In this document: one piece after another, positions 17,501 to 26,123 of the stretch
How the letters are laid out: every line of letters starts with the position of its first letter
Numbering within the stretch: the first letter of the stretch is position 1
Made by a program: the position numbers and the translations under genes
The notes under the pieces: generated by a model
Seen by the model: the letters and a program-made list of their open reading frames with translations, nothing else
Databases searched by the model: none
What the model was told of the DNA's origin: nothing
Assembly: GCF_025685425.1 (NCBI RefSeq)
Contig: NZ_JAGTAS010000050.1
Coordinates: 124,001 to 188,000 of the forward strand
From: Terriglobus albidus
GTDB taxonomy: Bacteria > Acidobacteriota > Terriglobia > Terriglobales > Acidobacteriaceae
Direction of reading: 5' to 3'
Length of the DNA: 64,000 nucleotides

Positions 17501-18153
17501 CGGGCTTCCTCAATGTCAATGGAACGCCAGGCTTCCAGAACAGCTATCACATCCAGGATAAGGAGTGGTCTGTGATGGCTACCGATATCCCACATCGTAT
17601 CGTTGCCAATGCCAATTATTCGCTGCCCTTCGGACGCGGACAGGCACTTGGTGGCAATGTCAGCGGTTGGTTGAACCAGATCGTCGGCGGATGGAAGCTT
17701 AATAGCATCGTCTCGGTGCAGTCAGGTTACGCGTTGGGTATCACCCAGACGGGTGGTCAGGCCTACTCTGGCTCTCGTCCCTTCTTCGTCTCCGGCGCTG
17801 ATCCGCTTACCTCGGGCGATGTCCATCAACGCCTTGGCGGTAATGGACAGACGCAGGGTTATCTCAATCCCAATGCCTTCCGCAAAGCAACTGCTTTCGA
17901 GTTGGGCGATGTACCTCGGAGTTCCGGACGCATGCGCAGCGCGGCCGGTTTCCAGGATGACCTGTCGCTGTTGAAGGATTTCACTATCCACGAGCGTCTT
18001 GGACTACAGTTCCGCTTTGAAGCTTTCAACCTTCTCAATAAGGTCCAGTTTGGCGTGCCAAATACGCAGTTCGGATCATCGACGTTCGGCAACATCACAT
18101 CGCAGGCGAACTCTCCGAGGAATATACAGACGGCGCTGAAGCTGACCTTCTAG
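14596..18153 (+). CDS. TonB-dependent receptor, Oar-like, carboxypeptidase-regulatory N-domain
   Basis: This is an outer-membrane receptor of the same acidobacterial type as the one at 7267. The signal peptide (residues about 1-30) contains the hydrophobic run FGLLLVLLLLVSSML. The regulatory-like domain starts with GVITGRLTDSTGAVVANA, and the plug region contains the conserved SDLPLNGRNPYGLAALSPG. The barrel runs to the C-terminal IQTALKLTF with terminal Phe. The length is 1185 residues. A Cys-rich turn VTVCCQGQP near residue 215 is unusual for the group. It follows the FAD oxidoreductase gene by 177 bases, with a strong palindrome between them, so it may be co-regulated with it. The substrate is unknown. 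Confidence 0.9.
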   Translation: MKQILKTQGRCFGLLLVLLLLVSSMLRAQVANGVITGRLTDSTGAVVANAQVTLTKTDTGLTLTTQTNSDGIYSFLSLQTGPYKVQVSQSGFKSAETTLTLSVGQTANIDLALEIGSSTETINVESAGMADLEVSDATISYTVRTRQVSDLPLNGRNPYGLAALSPGIAPGGGFGQGVSQTRGAVVAAGTNNFESNGGAAGSNEIFFDGVPVTVCCQGQPALTPSVEVVDQFKVITSVPSAQFGRSSGGILNIVSKTGTNQIHGTAYDYLRNEKLDAAPYFLKYNNTPPIRGRNDFRAPHKFNQYGFFLNGPVWLPKIYNGREKTFFTFGWEAARNVLYNAVTTTVPTALQRQGVFSEAPGMIYDPYSTSGNTRQPLPAGCNSTGCYGAGKLVQNINPVSQKLLQFLPLPNLSGTSNNYVYANRTSDQVDQFNFRVDHNFSPSQRVFVRGTRDTNTHHENDLFNQANGPSGINQTLRAYLFALGDTWTITPNLLLQTNYGFAYQKNFQIPQNYTGYKASDYGFTNLDSQQQLPGLPYIGISGYANMSYATNTNRWEHYSHFLESTAVWQHGKHTLTFGYDGRLIIEHQQSAGNGPGSLSFDTTLTNGPNVTSAAASNQAQFDSFAAFLMGTFTSASIVRQVKPAYDSWYHAMYVQEDWRANSKLTMNFGLRYDIETGYRERHNQWADLDLSAANPLSSSALPFTGGARYLGSNFPNRTWKTYYNKFAPRIGLAFQATNKTVLRAGYGLMYLPTSQRFYGTGTLGYSQQTQTNFTSTSVPTTTIANPFPSGVLLPAGPSAGVTAGTGTSVSGAIYNNPLPYFQQFNAGVEEQIANGVVVHLNYVGSHGVHLPINYRPNDLRDQYWGVPGSQSQIDYLNASVTNPFYGNSLAGPLATPAAVQRVQLLSLYPQYTPNTGMSNGSITVAQMGIGASIFHAVQAFITIQRTKNLSATVSYTFSKLMGNTSPLLTGFLNVNGTPGFQNSYHIQDKEWSVMATDIPHRIVANANYSLPFGRGQALGGNVSGWLNQIVGGWKLNSIVSVQSGYALGITQTGGQAYSGSRPFFVSGADPLTSGDVHQRLGGNGQTQGYLNPNAFRKATAFELGDVPRSSGRMRSAAGFQDDLSLLKDFTIHERLGLQFRFEAFNLLNKVQFGVPNTQFGSSTFGNITSQANSPRNIQTALKLTF

Positions 18154-18163
18154 GGGATAAGAG

Positions 18164-18193
18164 GAGCCCCATGTCCCGAATGGCATGGGGCTC
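18164..18193 (+). terminator. Hairpin after the second receptor gene
   Basis: GAGCCCCATG ... CATGGGGCTC, a 10-bp perfect stem with a 10-nt loop, 11 nt after the receptor stop. There is no T-run. It directly abuts repeat copy A2. Confidence 0.45.
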
Positions 18194-18196
18194 AAA

Positions 18197-18350
18197 TGGG
18201 AGCAGCGGGCTTGAGCCCGCTGACAAAGGCATAGAAGTAAATGGGCTTTAAGCCCTGGGCCTTCTCTATCTGTCAGGAAAAAGTCCCAGGGCTAAAGCCC
18301 ATTTCTATATTGAGCAATAAACCGTGGGCTAAAAGCCCACGGCTACCACC
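18197..18350 (+). repeat. Dispersed three-hairpin element, copy A2
   Basis: A full-length copy of the element at the left edge of the window: TGGGAGC end, AGCGGGCTtgAGCCCGCT hairpin, a long stem built from GGGCTTTAAGCCCTGGGC and CCCAGGGCTAAAGCCC, then CCGTGGGCTaaAAGCCCACGG and GGCTACCACC. It fills the gap between the convergent receptor and VWFA genes. No coding potential is seen. Confidence 0.85.
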
Positions 18351-18392
18351 CGGTCGAAACGTGTGGTGTACCGGTTCTCAATAGTGTTTCAG

Positions 18393-20513
18393 TTACTGCA
18401 CTTCAACCTTGGCTGACCAGAAGAAGCTCTTCTGGTCTGTTGCACCCAGAACGGTCACCTGGCACTGGTACTCGCCAGGCTCAAGCTGGTCCAGCGGAAT
18501 CGTCATGGCGATTGGGGTAATGTGCAGTTGCGTGCTGCCGGCGTTCGATGCGATGACCGTCGGTGTCTGCATGGCAACCTCCTGCTTCCCATCATGCGTA
18601 CGGAAGAAGGTGGCATATGCCAGCAGGGGCTCTGGTGGAGTGGTGCCCTGCTGGTATGCCTGCAGAAAGATAGTGGCGGGTCGTGCGTGATGGAAGACTC
18701 GCGTGACAGAGGGAATCAGCTTCTCTCCGCCCAGCATCAACGGATTGACCGCATCGTTTTTCGCCTGCTGCTTCTGCTTCTCTACATTGAACAGAGCCTG
18801 GGATGCCGCCACACGCTGGCTGCTCAACACCACGGAACTTATGGCGAGGCGTTCGACCTGCTTGTTGAGGTTCGGCACTGTGAAATTGGCCTGGTAAGTG
18901 CCAATGCGTCCGGTCTCATTGTCGCGAGCGAGGAACTTGATAACGTACTTACCGGGTAGCAGCGTGAAGCCGGCATCGTATTGGATCGGGCGACGAGCCA
19001 GCTCCTGTGCGGTGGAGTCGGAGATTTTGATGTCGACGGAATCGCGCAGGTTCTGCACGGTGGAGCCGTAGCTGTCCTTCACTTCGCCGATGAAGTCGAT
19101 CAGCGTATGCTGCGATCCACGCTTCTTGGCCAGCGCCAGCTCACGTCCTGGAATCTTTACGGCGATGGGCACAAAGTACTCGGCGCGGTTGAGCTGGAAG
19201 TAATTCACCTCCATCGCGATCGTGAGATCTGTGACGGGATCAGGCTGCATGAGCGCATCCTCAAGCTGGCGCTCTTTGTCCGCAGTATTGAATTTGGCGT
19301 AGTCTTTGCCGGCGTAATAGCCTTGGCGGTATTCGAGCGTTGCTTCCTGGCCGTTATTCAGTGTGATCTTGATGCGGCGGAACTTGCCATCCTTTTCTCC
19401 ATTGGTCGTGTAATAGCCGAGGAGATAGTAGCTGGACATGGACTCCTGCGCATTGCGGATGCCGCGAGTGAGATCGTTGTTGTCCAGCAGCGCCTTTCCT
19501 CCGGTATCTGACGCCAGGGCGTAGAGAGTGTCCTGCGACTGGGCGCGCATATTGGTGACAGATGTTGCGGACGCTCCCGTATACATGGCCAGTCCGCCGG
19601 GAGAGCTCTGCGTCGCATCACCCATCGGCGGCGTAGCTACCAGGCCGCGTGCATCGATCGGCCAGAACGAAACACCTGCGCGGATAGCTGCGTTGGTGGT
19701 GGCATGCAACTGCGCCTGATTGTTCAAGCCATTCAGGTTGAGGCCAGAGCCGAAGTAGAGCAGTGATTTCTTCTCACTCAACCGGCCCAGCATGTCCGCG
19801 GCTGTCTGCAATGCGGCAAGCTGGCGGTCGGTGTTGAAGATGTTGAACTCAGCATCGTCCTGTCCGAAGGCCGCTCCGGGATCAGAGGTATCGTCGCCGG
19901 AGTTATCGCCCGCCATGCCCTGACCTTCACCAACGACCATGGTGCTGAGGATGGAGAGCAGACGGTTGCGGTCCGCGGAGAAGTCCTGCAGCACATCCAC
20001 AGAGCCGCCACCATATCGCAGGATCGCTACCAGGTCCTCGGGAAGCATCTGGGTGCGAATGAACTTCTCTGCAGCCTGCAAGGCGCGCAATTGGTCCGGT
20101 GGAGGCATCGATGTCATATCGAAGTACATCGCCAGCAGACGATGGTCGCGATACTTTGGCGTCGCTGCAGACTCACCGGCGATCTGCGTACGGCTGAGCC
20201 TGTCGTAGATCTTTACCTTCTCGTCGTTCTTTGCCTGCTCCAGTGGCACAACCGCGGATGGGTCTGAGAGCTTCTGGAACTCGAAGAGCTTGATGTTCTG
20301 CTCTGTTCCGTTCTCCGTGATGGTGAAGTCCTTCGCCGTCAGTCCTGGGATGGTGTTGCCTTTTTTGTCTTTCACGGTCACGGTTTCGACGACCAGGTTC
20401 GACGTCACCTTCATGGTGAAGACCTGGTCCTGCCCATCGCCCTGCGGCTTATTGGTGCCGGTCTGTTGGGCGGTGAGCGTCGTTGCGAGCAATAGTGGCA
20501 GAAATTTGCGCAT
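18393..20513 (-). CDS. VWFA-related acidobacterial protein (TIGR03436 type)
   Basis: A secreted 706-residue protein with signal peptide MRKFLPLLLATTLTA and an N-terminal beta region (SNLVVETVTVKDKKGNTIPG, TAKDFTITENG) characteristic of the acidobacterial VWFA-related family. A von Willebrand A-like domain follows, with a MIDAS-like YFDMTSM strand near residue 145. The C-terminal third looks beta-rich and ends in an Ig-like segment. The start ATG overlaps the stop of the upstream receptor (TAATG), so translation is probably coupled. The frame extends further upstream without a stop, but that part only overlaps the receptor and is not used. It is the last gene of the six-gene block starting at 27032. 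The function is unknown; VWA domains usually mediate metal-dependent protein contacts. Confidence 0.85.
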   Translation of the reverse strand: MRKFLPLLLATTLTAQQTGTNKPQGDGQDQVFTMKVTSNLVVETVTVKDKKGNTIPGLTAKDFTITENGTEQNIKLFEFQKLSDPSAVVPLEQAKNDEKVKIYDRLSRTQIAGESAATPKYRDHRLLAMYFDMTSMPPPDQLRALQAAEKFIRTQMLPEDLVAILRYGGGSVDVLQDFSADRNRLLSILSTMVVGEGQGMAGDNSGDDTSDPGAAFGQDDAEFNIFNTDRQLAALQTAADMLGRLSEKKSLLYFGSGLNLNGLNNQAQLHATTNAAIRAGVSFWPIDARGLVATPPMGDATQSSPGGLAMYTGASATSVTNMRAQSQDTLYALASDTGGKALLDNNDLTRGIRNAQESMSSYYLLGYYTTNGEKDGKFRRIKITLNNGQEATLEYRQGYYAGKDYAKFNTADKERQLEDALMQPDPVTDLTIAMEVNYFQLNRAEYFVPIAVKIPGRELALAKKRGSQHTLIDFIGEVKDSYGSTVQNLRDSVDIKISDSTAQELARRPIQYDAGFTLLPGKYVIKFLARDNETGRIGTYQANFTVPNLNKQVERLAISSVVLSSQRVAASQALFNVEKQKQQAKNDAVNPLMLGGEKLIPSVTRVFHHARPATIFLQAYQQGTTPPEPLLAYATFFRTHDGKQEVAMQTPTVIASNAGSTQLHITPIAMTIPLDQLEPGEYQCQVTVLGATDQKSFFWSAKVEVQ

Positions 20514-23500
20514 TAGAAACGAAGCCTCGAGACGAATTGCACGGTGCGCATTCCATTGACGGCCGAGGGGAGGCCGAACTGGGTGGATGTAAGCGTTGTG
20601 TTCCAACGGGTGAAAGCGACATGATTCAGCGCATTGGTCACGTCGGCACGGATATCCAGGTTCATATCGCTCTTCTTCAGGCGGAAAGTGCGGGCGAGCG
20701 AAGCGTTCAGGCCGAACTGGCCAGGGCCGGTGATGGAGTTGCGGCCCGCGTTGCCGAAGGTGCCGGCGGCAGGCGTCGTGAATGCCGCGGGATTCAGATG
20801 CAGCCCGGAAGGCGCGGCGTAAACATCTGCTCCTGTCAGTTGTGCACGCAGATTGCCGGTAATGCCTGTGCCGGGTGTTGCGACGGGATAGATCGGTGTC
20901 TGCGGTTGTCCGCTGTTGAGCAGAATCTGTCCAAGCACCGTCCATTCCTTGAGCGCCGTGCCTGCTTTGCCACTCATCAGCGTGCCGCCACCGATGCCCA
21001 TGCCAGTGGTGTACTGCGCTGTCAGCGAGAGGGTGTGACGCTGGTTGAAGGCAGAGCGTCCGCGTTCTGCCTGGAGGTCGCGCCAGTTCTGGGCAACGGT
21101 TGTGTCGTTCTTGGTGGTGGGTGTAGGTACAGCGAAGGGATTCTGCGAGGTGGCGCCGGCGCCCGAAGATGCGTTCTGTCCGCCGAGGAAGGACGCATTG
21201 TCGATGGTGTTGGCGTAGGTGTAATCCAGCGATGCAGTAAATCCGTTATGCAGACGGCGGCGAAGTTGTACCTGTCCCGCGTGACGTGTCGAGTTGCCGC
21301 CCGAGGTCAGATAGGTGAAGCCGTTCGGGCATGAGGGGCACAGGTCCGTGCCGCCATAGGCATAGGTGTTCGGCAGGATCTGCTGGGCCGCGTGTGTTCC
21401 TTTCAGACCGTTGTAGGTTGCGGTCATCTGTAGCGAGAAAGGAAGGTCGCGCTGGATGGCGAGCTGCCAGTCCTGTACATAGCCCGCGCGGAACCTTGGA
21501 TCGACGGCGAAGGTATTTGATGTGATGCCGGCGCAGTTTTGGAAGCCATTGGCCAGCGTGATGGGGCAGGTGCTCGATCGCTGTACAGACAAGGAACGCG
21601 AGAGCGGCGCCTGCTGAGCAAGTTTCAGCGCGGTGGTCTGATAGACAGAGCTATCGAAGTAGATACCGTAGCCTGCACGCACGACAACAGAGGATGCAGG
21701 GATAGGCCGCCATGCGACGCCGACACGCGGCTGGAAGGCCTTGCGGAAGGGACGGACGAGCGAATCAGGATAGTGCTGTCCGGTCAGGCTGCCGGTCGGC
21801 GAAGAGGCCAGCACCTGCGAGACAGCCGAGAAGTCCGGCAGGATATCGAGATTCACCATGCGATCTTTCAGCTCGGTGATGGGCGCTCCGTACTCCCAGC
21901 TGAGACCAGCCTTGACAGTGAAGGTCGGTGTCATGCGGAAGTCGTCGTCGGCATAGGCCCTGATGACGTTCTCGCGGAAGTACTTGTCGGGGTTGCCGGT
22001 GGCAAGCGCACTGGTATCGGGCACTCCGATCAGGAAGCCTGCGAGATCGTTGCCGGTAGCCGTTCCGGTAAAGCTGAACGAGCCGCGAGGATTCTCCTGG
22101 GTGAAGTAGTTGAACTGCTGGCGGCGGTACTCCCCGCCGAAGGTGACGTTATGGCGCCCGCGGTTCCACTGCACGGCGCCGGTGACGGTCTGCGTCTGGT
22201 TGCGGTTGTATGCGGGAATTCCATCAGTTAAACCGGCGATGCCGCTGGCGAAGGAAAGCGTCGGGGGGCCGTAGTTGAATGGATCCTGGTTATTGCCGGA
22301 GATACCCGCATTGCCGGACACGTTGGTGCCGTCCTGAAAGAAGGTAGTGGTGCGCTGGACCCGCCGCGCAAATTTATAGCCGACGTTGAAGGACCAGCGG
22401 CCGTTGATCCGGTGCGACCAGTTCACGCCTCCGGCAAGGCCGAAGTCCTTCTGGTGATCAGTGAACTGGAAGATCGTGTTCGACGAACTGCGGATCGACT
22501 GGAAGTTGAAGCTTCCGTAGACCTGGTTCTTTCGATTGACGGTCTTGTCAACGCGCGCTTGGAGGGCATCCTGATGTGAACCGCTTAGCAATGTTGTCTG
22601 ATAGTTATAGCGTGTGCTTCCGGAGAGATTCGGCAGCGGATAAAACTGCAGCAGAGACGCCGCCTGCGGTGATACCGGGACCTGGTTGTTGGTGTAGGGA
22701 AGTCCGGTTGCCGGATTGATGATCGGCGTGGAGACCGAAGAGAGATCGCCGTTGCGTTGCGCCTGCGTCGGCACCAGTGCTGAGGAAGAGTTGGCGGTGC
22801 TGTTCCGTGTCCATTGGTACGCAAGGAAGAACGTGGGTGCATTGTTGCGGTTGGTCAGATGCGGAATGCGCAATGGCCCACCGAGTGTGGCAAGGCCGGT
22901 GAAGCGGTAGTACGACGGCTTGGGCACATCCAGGCCTGTGATCGAGTACGACTTCGCATCGAAGATGGAACTGCCGACACTCATGATGCCAATGCCGCCG
23001 TTGTAGAGCGAGCGGCGGTTGTTACGGCGATTACCGATGGCGGCAAACTGAGCGAAGGGAGAAGACGCTCCATTGTTCACGCTGCCATTGATCAGCAGGC
23101 CATCGTTGTTGTTACGCGCTTCCTGCGTTGCAGGAGGTGGCGGCGCCGCAGAGGCATCCTCTTTGGTGTCGGAGCCTTTCTTTGCGGGCGCCGCGGTGGC
23201 AGTCAGTACCGGGGCGATCGGCTGATCGGCGGGTTGCGCATGAATCTCTGCCAGAGGTAGAAGTTTCAGTTCGAACTTCGTTGCACCCGCGGCTGTGGTG
23301 TTGACGTTCACCTCCTGCGTAATGATGGTAAAGGCAGGCTTGCTGATACGTATGGACCATGCGCCATCGGCGATATTTGAGAGCGTATAGAAGCCCTGCT
23401 CGTCTGTTACGGCTGTGACCGTTGTGCCTGCGTGAGTGGCGGTGATGACGGCGCCCGGAACAGGGAACCCACCATAGAGAACCTGTCCCCGCTGTTCAGC

Positions 23501-23566
23501 GGCGAAGGCGGCGCAGGGGAAGAGAACGTATGCGCAGAGCGAGCGGAGTGTACGTATCAGAGTCAT
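20513..23566 (-). CDS. TonB-dependent receptor-like protein of the TIGR03435 block
   Basis: An Oar-like outer-membrane protein of 1017 residues. The signal peptide (MTLIRTLRSLCAYVLFPCAAFAAEQ) precedes a regulatory-like domain (GFPVPGAVITATHAG). Next comes a low-complexity Ala/Pro/Lys linker near residues 105-150 that the other receptors in the window lack, then the barrel ending VQFVSRLRF. The linker suggests the N-terminal domain is held away from the barrel. It is 34 bases downstream of the last TIGR03435 gene and overlaps the VWFA gene by one base (TAATG). Gene order and spacing indicate an operon with these partners. The ligand is unknown. Confidence 0.87.
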   Translation of the reverse strand: MTLIRTLRSLCAYVLFPCAAFAAEQRGQVLYGGFPVPGAVITATHAGTTVTAVTDEQGFYTLSNIADGAWSIRISKPAFTIITQEVNVNTTAAGATKFELKLLPLAEIHAQPADQPIAPVLTATAAPAKKGSDTKEDASAAPPPPATQEARNNNDGLLINGSVNNGASSPFAQFAAIGNRRNNRRSLYNGGIGIMSVGSSIFDAKSYSITGLDVPKPSYYRFTGLATLGGPLRIPHLTNRNNAPTFFLAYQWTRNSTANSSSALVPTQAQRNGDLSSVSTPIINPATGLPYTNNQVPVSPQAASLLQFYPLPNLSGSTRYNYQTTLLSGSHQDALQARVDKTVNRKNQVYGSFNFQSIRSSSNTIFQFTDHQKDFGLAGGVNWSHRINGRWSFNVGYKFARRVQRTTTFFQDGTNVSGNAGISGNNQDPFNYGPPTLSFASGIAGLTDGIPAYNRNQTQTVTGAVQWNRGRHNVTFGGEYRRQQFNYFTQENPRGSFSFTGTATGNDLAGFLIGVPDTSALATGNPDKYFRENVIRAYADDDFRMTPTFTVKAGLSWEYGAPITELKDRMVNLDILPDFSAVSQVLASSPTGSLTGQHYPDSLVRPFRKAFQPRVGVAWRPIPASSVVVRAGYGIYFDSSVYQTTALKLAQQAPLSRSLSVQRSSTCPITLANGFQNCAGITSNTFAVDPRFRAGYVQDWQLAIQRDLPFSLQMTATYNGLKGTHAAQQILPNTYAYGGTDLCPSCPNGFTYLTSGGNSTRHAGQVQLRRRLHNGFTASLDYTYANTIDNASFLGGQNASSGAGATSQNPFAVPTPTTKNDTTVAQNWRDLQAERGRSAFNQRHTLSLTAQYTTGMGIGGGTLMSGKAGTALKEWTVLGQILLNSGQPQTPIYPVATPGTGITGNLRAQLTGADVYAAPSGLHLNPAAFTTPAAGTFGNAGRNSITGPGQFGLNASLARTFRLKKSDMNLDIRADVTNALNHVAFTRWNTTLTSTQFGLPSAVNGMRTVQFVSRLRF

Positions 23567-23599
23567 CCAATGGCTTTCTTGTGCTGCGGAACGTCAGGT

Positions 23600-24421
23600 T
23601 TAGTTTTCTGTAGGACGTTCGATATGGTTGATGGCAATCGCCGGGACAGTACCTTTTTGTGATTCGAGCTTCAAGCCGAGTTGCTCCTGCAACGCTGTGA
23701 AGAGGGTTGGACCCGCCTCCGAGGCGGGCGTGCTGGTTCCAGCTGCGGAGTTAGACTGTGGAGCCCAGTGCAGCTTCCAGTCATACTGCCCTGGCATATT
23801 GGTCTTATCTACGACAACGCGCCCGTCGGCCTCCGGCATGTTGGAGATGACCCTGGCCACCAGGTCCATGGTGATGGAGCTACCCTCGGCTTCGCCGGGC
23901 CCATGTCCTCGCCATCCACGGTTCCGTTGTTCTCCGGGAGCGGGTGGAGGTGTGGGGGTTACCTTTGCTCCGCCCTTTGCGACGACCAGCGCATAGATGG
24001 GCACTTCGACAGTCTGCGGTGTGGTTTCGAGGTGGAAGCGCTCCACCAGCATCTGCCGGACCAACTCCCGCATCGTTTCATTGCGGCCCTCCATCGCCAT
24101 TTTCTGCAGCGCTGCGCTTTCAGCCTCCTCTTCCTTGGCATCGATCTCATACGGGTCTGTGTTCACCCAACTGGGAGCGTTCAGCAGCTGCGAGTCGGAC
24201 TTCAGATCGTAGGCAAATTTAATGAGGTTCTTGATTGGCATGTTATGGACCTTCATCTTGCCCTCGCCGAAGTTCAGCGAGTAGCCCATCGCGCCGGGCT
24301 CTGTGGGCTTGATGACAACAACCTCGAACTTTGCATTTGCGATTGGCTGCTGCGTCTGTGCGCTGCAAAGAGAGGCCGCGAGGACAACCATGCTTGTAAG
24401 GAGAGATAAGGAGCGCTTCAT
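23600..24421 (-). CDS. TIGR03435 family secreted protein, paralogue 4
   Basis: Member of the acidobacterial TIGR03435 family, whose function is not known. It has a signal peptide (MKRSLSLLTSMVVLAASLCSA), a first strand FEVVVIKPTEPG, the mid-protein segment IYALVVAKGGAKV, and the family C-terminus: VVVDKTNMPGQYDWKLHWAP, LFTALQEQLGLKLE and the final HIERPTEN. The length is 273 residues. The start lies two bases after the stop of the preceding paralogue, which implies translational coupling. A Pro/Gly-rich loop (PTPPPAPGEQ) lies in the middle. The four neighbouring copies share the C-terminal half best, while the N-terminal half and loop differ, so they may bind different partners. Confidence 0.87.
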   Translation of the reverse strand: MKRSLSLLTSMVVLAASLCSAQTQQPIANAKFEVVVIKPTEPGAMGYSLNFGEGKMKVHNMPIKNLIKFAYDLKSDSQLLNAPSWVNTDPYEIDAKEEEAESAALQKMAMEGRNETMRELVRQMLVERFHLETTPQTVEVPIYALVVAKGGAKVTPTPPPAPGEQRNRGWRGHGPGEAEGSSITMDLVARVISNMPEADGRVVVDKTNMPGQYDWKLHWAPQSNSAAGTSTPASEAGPTLFTALQEQLGLKLESQKGTVPAIAINHIERPTEN

Positions 24422-24423
24422 GT

Positions 24424-25221
24424 TCAGTTCTCCGTCGGACGTTCCAGATGATCGATGACGATAGTGTCAATCGGAGCCTTGTCTTGCTCCAGCTTCAGGC
24501 CAAGCTGTTCCTGGAGTGCCGTGAAGAGAGAGGGCTTCGACGTATCCTGTGCCGCGTCCGGCGACCAGCTCAACTCCCAGTCATAATGTTTCGTCAGACC
24601 GGTCTTATCAACGACGACTCGCCCGTCAACATCGACGAGGTGTGACAGCAACGGGGCAAACAGATCCATGGTGGCATCCGTCGCTGTTATGTGAGTTCCA
24701 GTGAAGGAGACGCTGCCGCCCGTGTCGCTGGATGAAACAGATGTGCCTTCTGTCCGTGGTCTGGGAACTGACTCTTTCAGCTTTGGCCCGCCCTTCGCAA
24801 TGGTCAGAGCGTAGACTGGGCGTTCGCGACGGCCGTGAGTGACCTTAAGATGAAACCGATCTTCCAGGAGGTGTTGCATCTCTGCCCTGCAGAGATCCTC
24901 ACTTTTTTCATTGGATAAGGTCTTGAGTAGCGCAACCGTCGCCTCGTCTGGCTTTGCCTCAATGGTGTACCGCGCCGACTTTGCCCATTCGGGGAGGTTA
25001 TCGAGCTGGGAGTCGGAACGAAGATCGAAGGCCGTTTTAATGATGTCATGGAGAGTTTCATTGACCACGCGAATGCCGTGCGGTCCGATATTAGTTTTCG
25101 AATTGAAATTCCCGGAGGTCGAAGGTTTTATCGACGCTACCTCGTATACATAGCGTGTCTGCCCATCGGCTGCTATCGAGGCAAGCAGCAGGCAACCCAT
25201 CAGGATGTGGCGTCGACTCAT
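24424..25221 (-). CDS. TIGR03435 family secreted protein, paralogue 3
   Basis: The protein has 265 residues with a signal peptide (MSRRHILMGCLLLASIAADG). Family motifs are YEVASIKPSTSG, VYALTIAKGGPKLKE, VVVDKTGLTKHYDWELSWSP, LFTALQEQLGLKLE and the final HLERPTEN. The C-terminal third is nearly identical in pattern to the two flanking copies. The central loop is Ser-rich (TEGTSVSSSDTGGS) where the other paralogues have Pro/Gly. It starts five bases after the stop of the upstream paralogue. The function is unknown. The tandem arrangement with diverged central loops points to repeated gene duplication. Confidence 0.87.
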   Translation of the reverse strand: MSRRHILMGCLLLASIAADGQTRYVYEVASIKPSTSGNFNSKTNIGPHGIRVVNETLHDIIKTAFDLRSDSQLDNLPEWAKSARYTIEAKPDEATVALLKTLSNEKSEDLCRAEMQHLLEDRFHLKVTHGRRERPVYALTIAKGGPKLKESVPRPRTEGTSVSSSDTGGSVSFTGTHITATDATMDLFAPLLSHLVDVDGRVVVDKTGLTKHYDWELSWSPDAAQDTSKPSLFTALQEQLGLKLEQDKAPIDTIVIDHLERPTEN

Positions 25222-25226
25222 GATGC

Positions 25227-26120
25227 TCAGTTCTCCGTCGGACGTTCCAGATCATCAATCACCAGCAGGTCCACCGGAGCTTTATCCTGCTCCACTTTCA
25301 GACCGAGCTGTTCCTGCAATGCGGTAAAGAGAGTTGGTTTTGAAGTGTCGGCTGCCGGAGCGGGATTGCCCCCGTCCGCTCCCCGGAAACTATTCTGCTG
25401 TCTCTCAGGCGACCAGTCCAGTGTCCAATCGAATCTGCCGGGAAGATTAGTCCGGTCCAACACGACGCGGCTATCCATCTCGGTCATGTGCGAGAGCTGA
25501 TTGGCGAACATCTCCATGCTGCCGTTGGCGACGACCATGTGCCCGTTGTTGGTGCTGAAGCTGGTTCCGGAGTCCCGGGGCTTAGCGTTGCGGTCGGTAC
25601 CCGACGGGGGAGGGACGGTTGCTTTCAGCTTGCTGCCGTTCCTGGCACCGTTCCGGGCAACCGTAAGGATGTAGACCGGCAGCTCCTTCTTGTCCCAATG
25701 GAACTTCAAGTGGAAGCGGTCTTCGAGCAGCGACTGCATCATCTCCTGCTGCCACCTCTGGCGTTCGTCGCGGGAGAGACCTTTCATTGCGGCGGCGGTC
25801 TCTTCATCCACCTTGGCATCGATATTGAAGCGCTCCGACTTTGCCCAGTCGGGCATACTCTCGATCTGCGATTCAGACCGGATGGCAAAGGCCATCATGA
25901 GAAGCTGCCGCACCAGGACGTTTTCGCAGTGCACGCGATACGGTGTAGTGTCGACGTTCGTACTATCGTTTGCTGCTGCCGACGGTTTTACAGAGACGAC
26001 TTCGAAGCTATGCTTCTGCTGCCCAGTCTGAGGCAGGCTCTGGCCATGGGCGGCCAGGGCGCCGCCCAGCACGGCAACCGTAAGAAGTCGATGCATGGCG
26101 ATGGATACGTGGGCGGCCAT
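25227..26120 (-). CDS. TIGR03435 family secreted protein, paralogue 2
   Basis: The protein has 297 residues. An internal ATG at codon 9 (26096) would give a more compact signal peptide, MHRLLTVAVLGGALAAHGQ; the upstream ATG at 26120 lies three bases after the previous stop and has no clear ribosome-binding site. Motifs are FEVVSVKPSAAAN, VYILTVARNGARN, VVLDRTNLPGRFDWTLDWSP, LFTALQEQLGLKVE and the final DLERPTEN. A longer insert before the C-terminus (PERQQNSFRGADGGN) is shared in part with paralogue 1 (FRGADAG), which groups these two copies. The function is unknown. Confidence 0.86.
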   Translation of the reverse strand: MAAHVSIAMHRLLTVAVLGGALAAHGQSLPQTGQQKHSFEVVSVKPSAAANDSTNVDTTPYRVHCENVLVRQLLMMAFAIRSESQIESMPDWAKSERFNIDAKVDEETAAAMKGLSRDERQRWQQEMMQSLLEDRFHLKFHWDKKELPVYILTVARNGARNGSKLKATVPPPSGTDRNAKPRDSGTSFSTNNGHMVVANGSMEMFANQLSHMTEMDSRVVLDRTNLPGRFDWTLDWSPERQQNSFRGADGGNPAPAADTSKPTLFTALQEQLGLKVEQDKAPVDLLVIDDLERPTEN

Positions 26121-26123
26121 GAT

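Noticed and set aside
20514-20945. Upstream extension of the VWFA reading frame
   Set aside because: It overlaps the end of the receptor gene in another frame. The signal peptide starts at 20513, and TAATG coupling is the natural arrangement.
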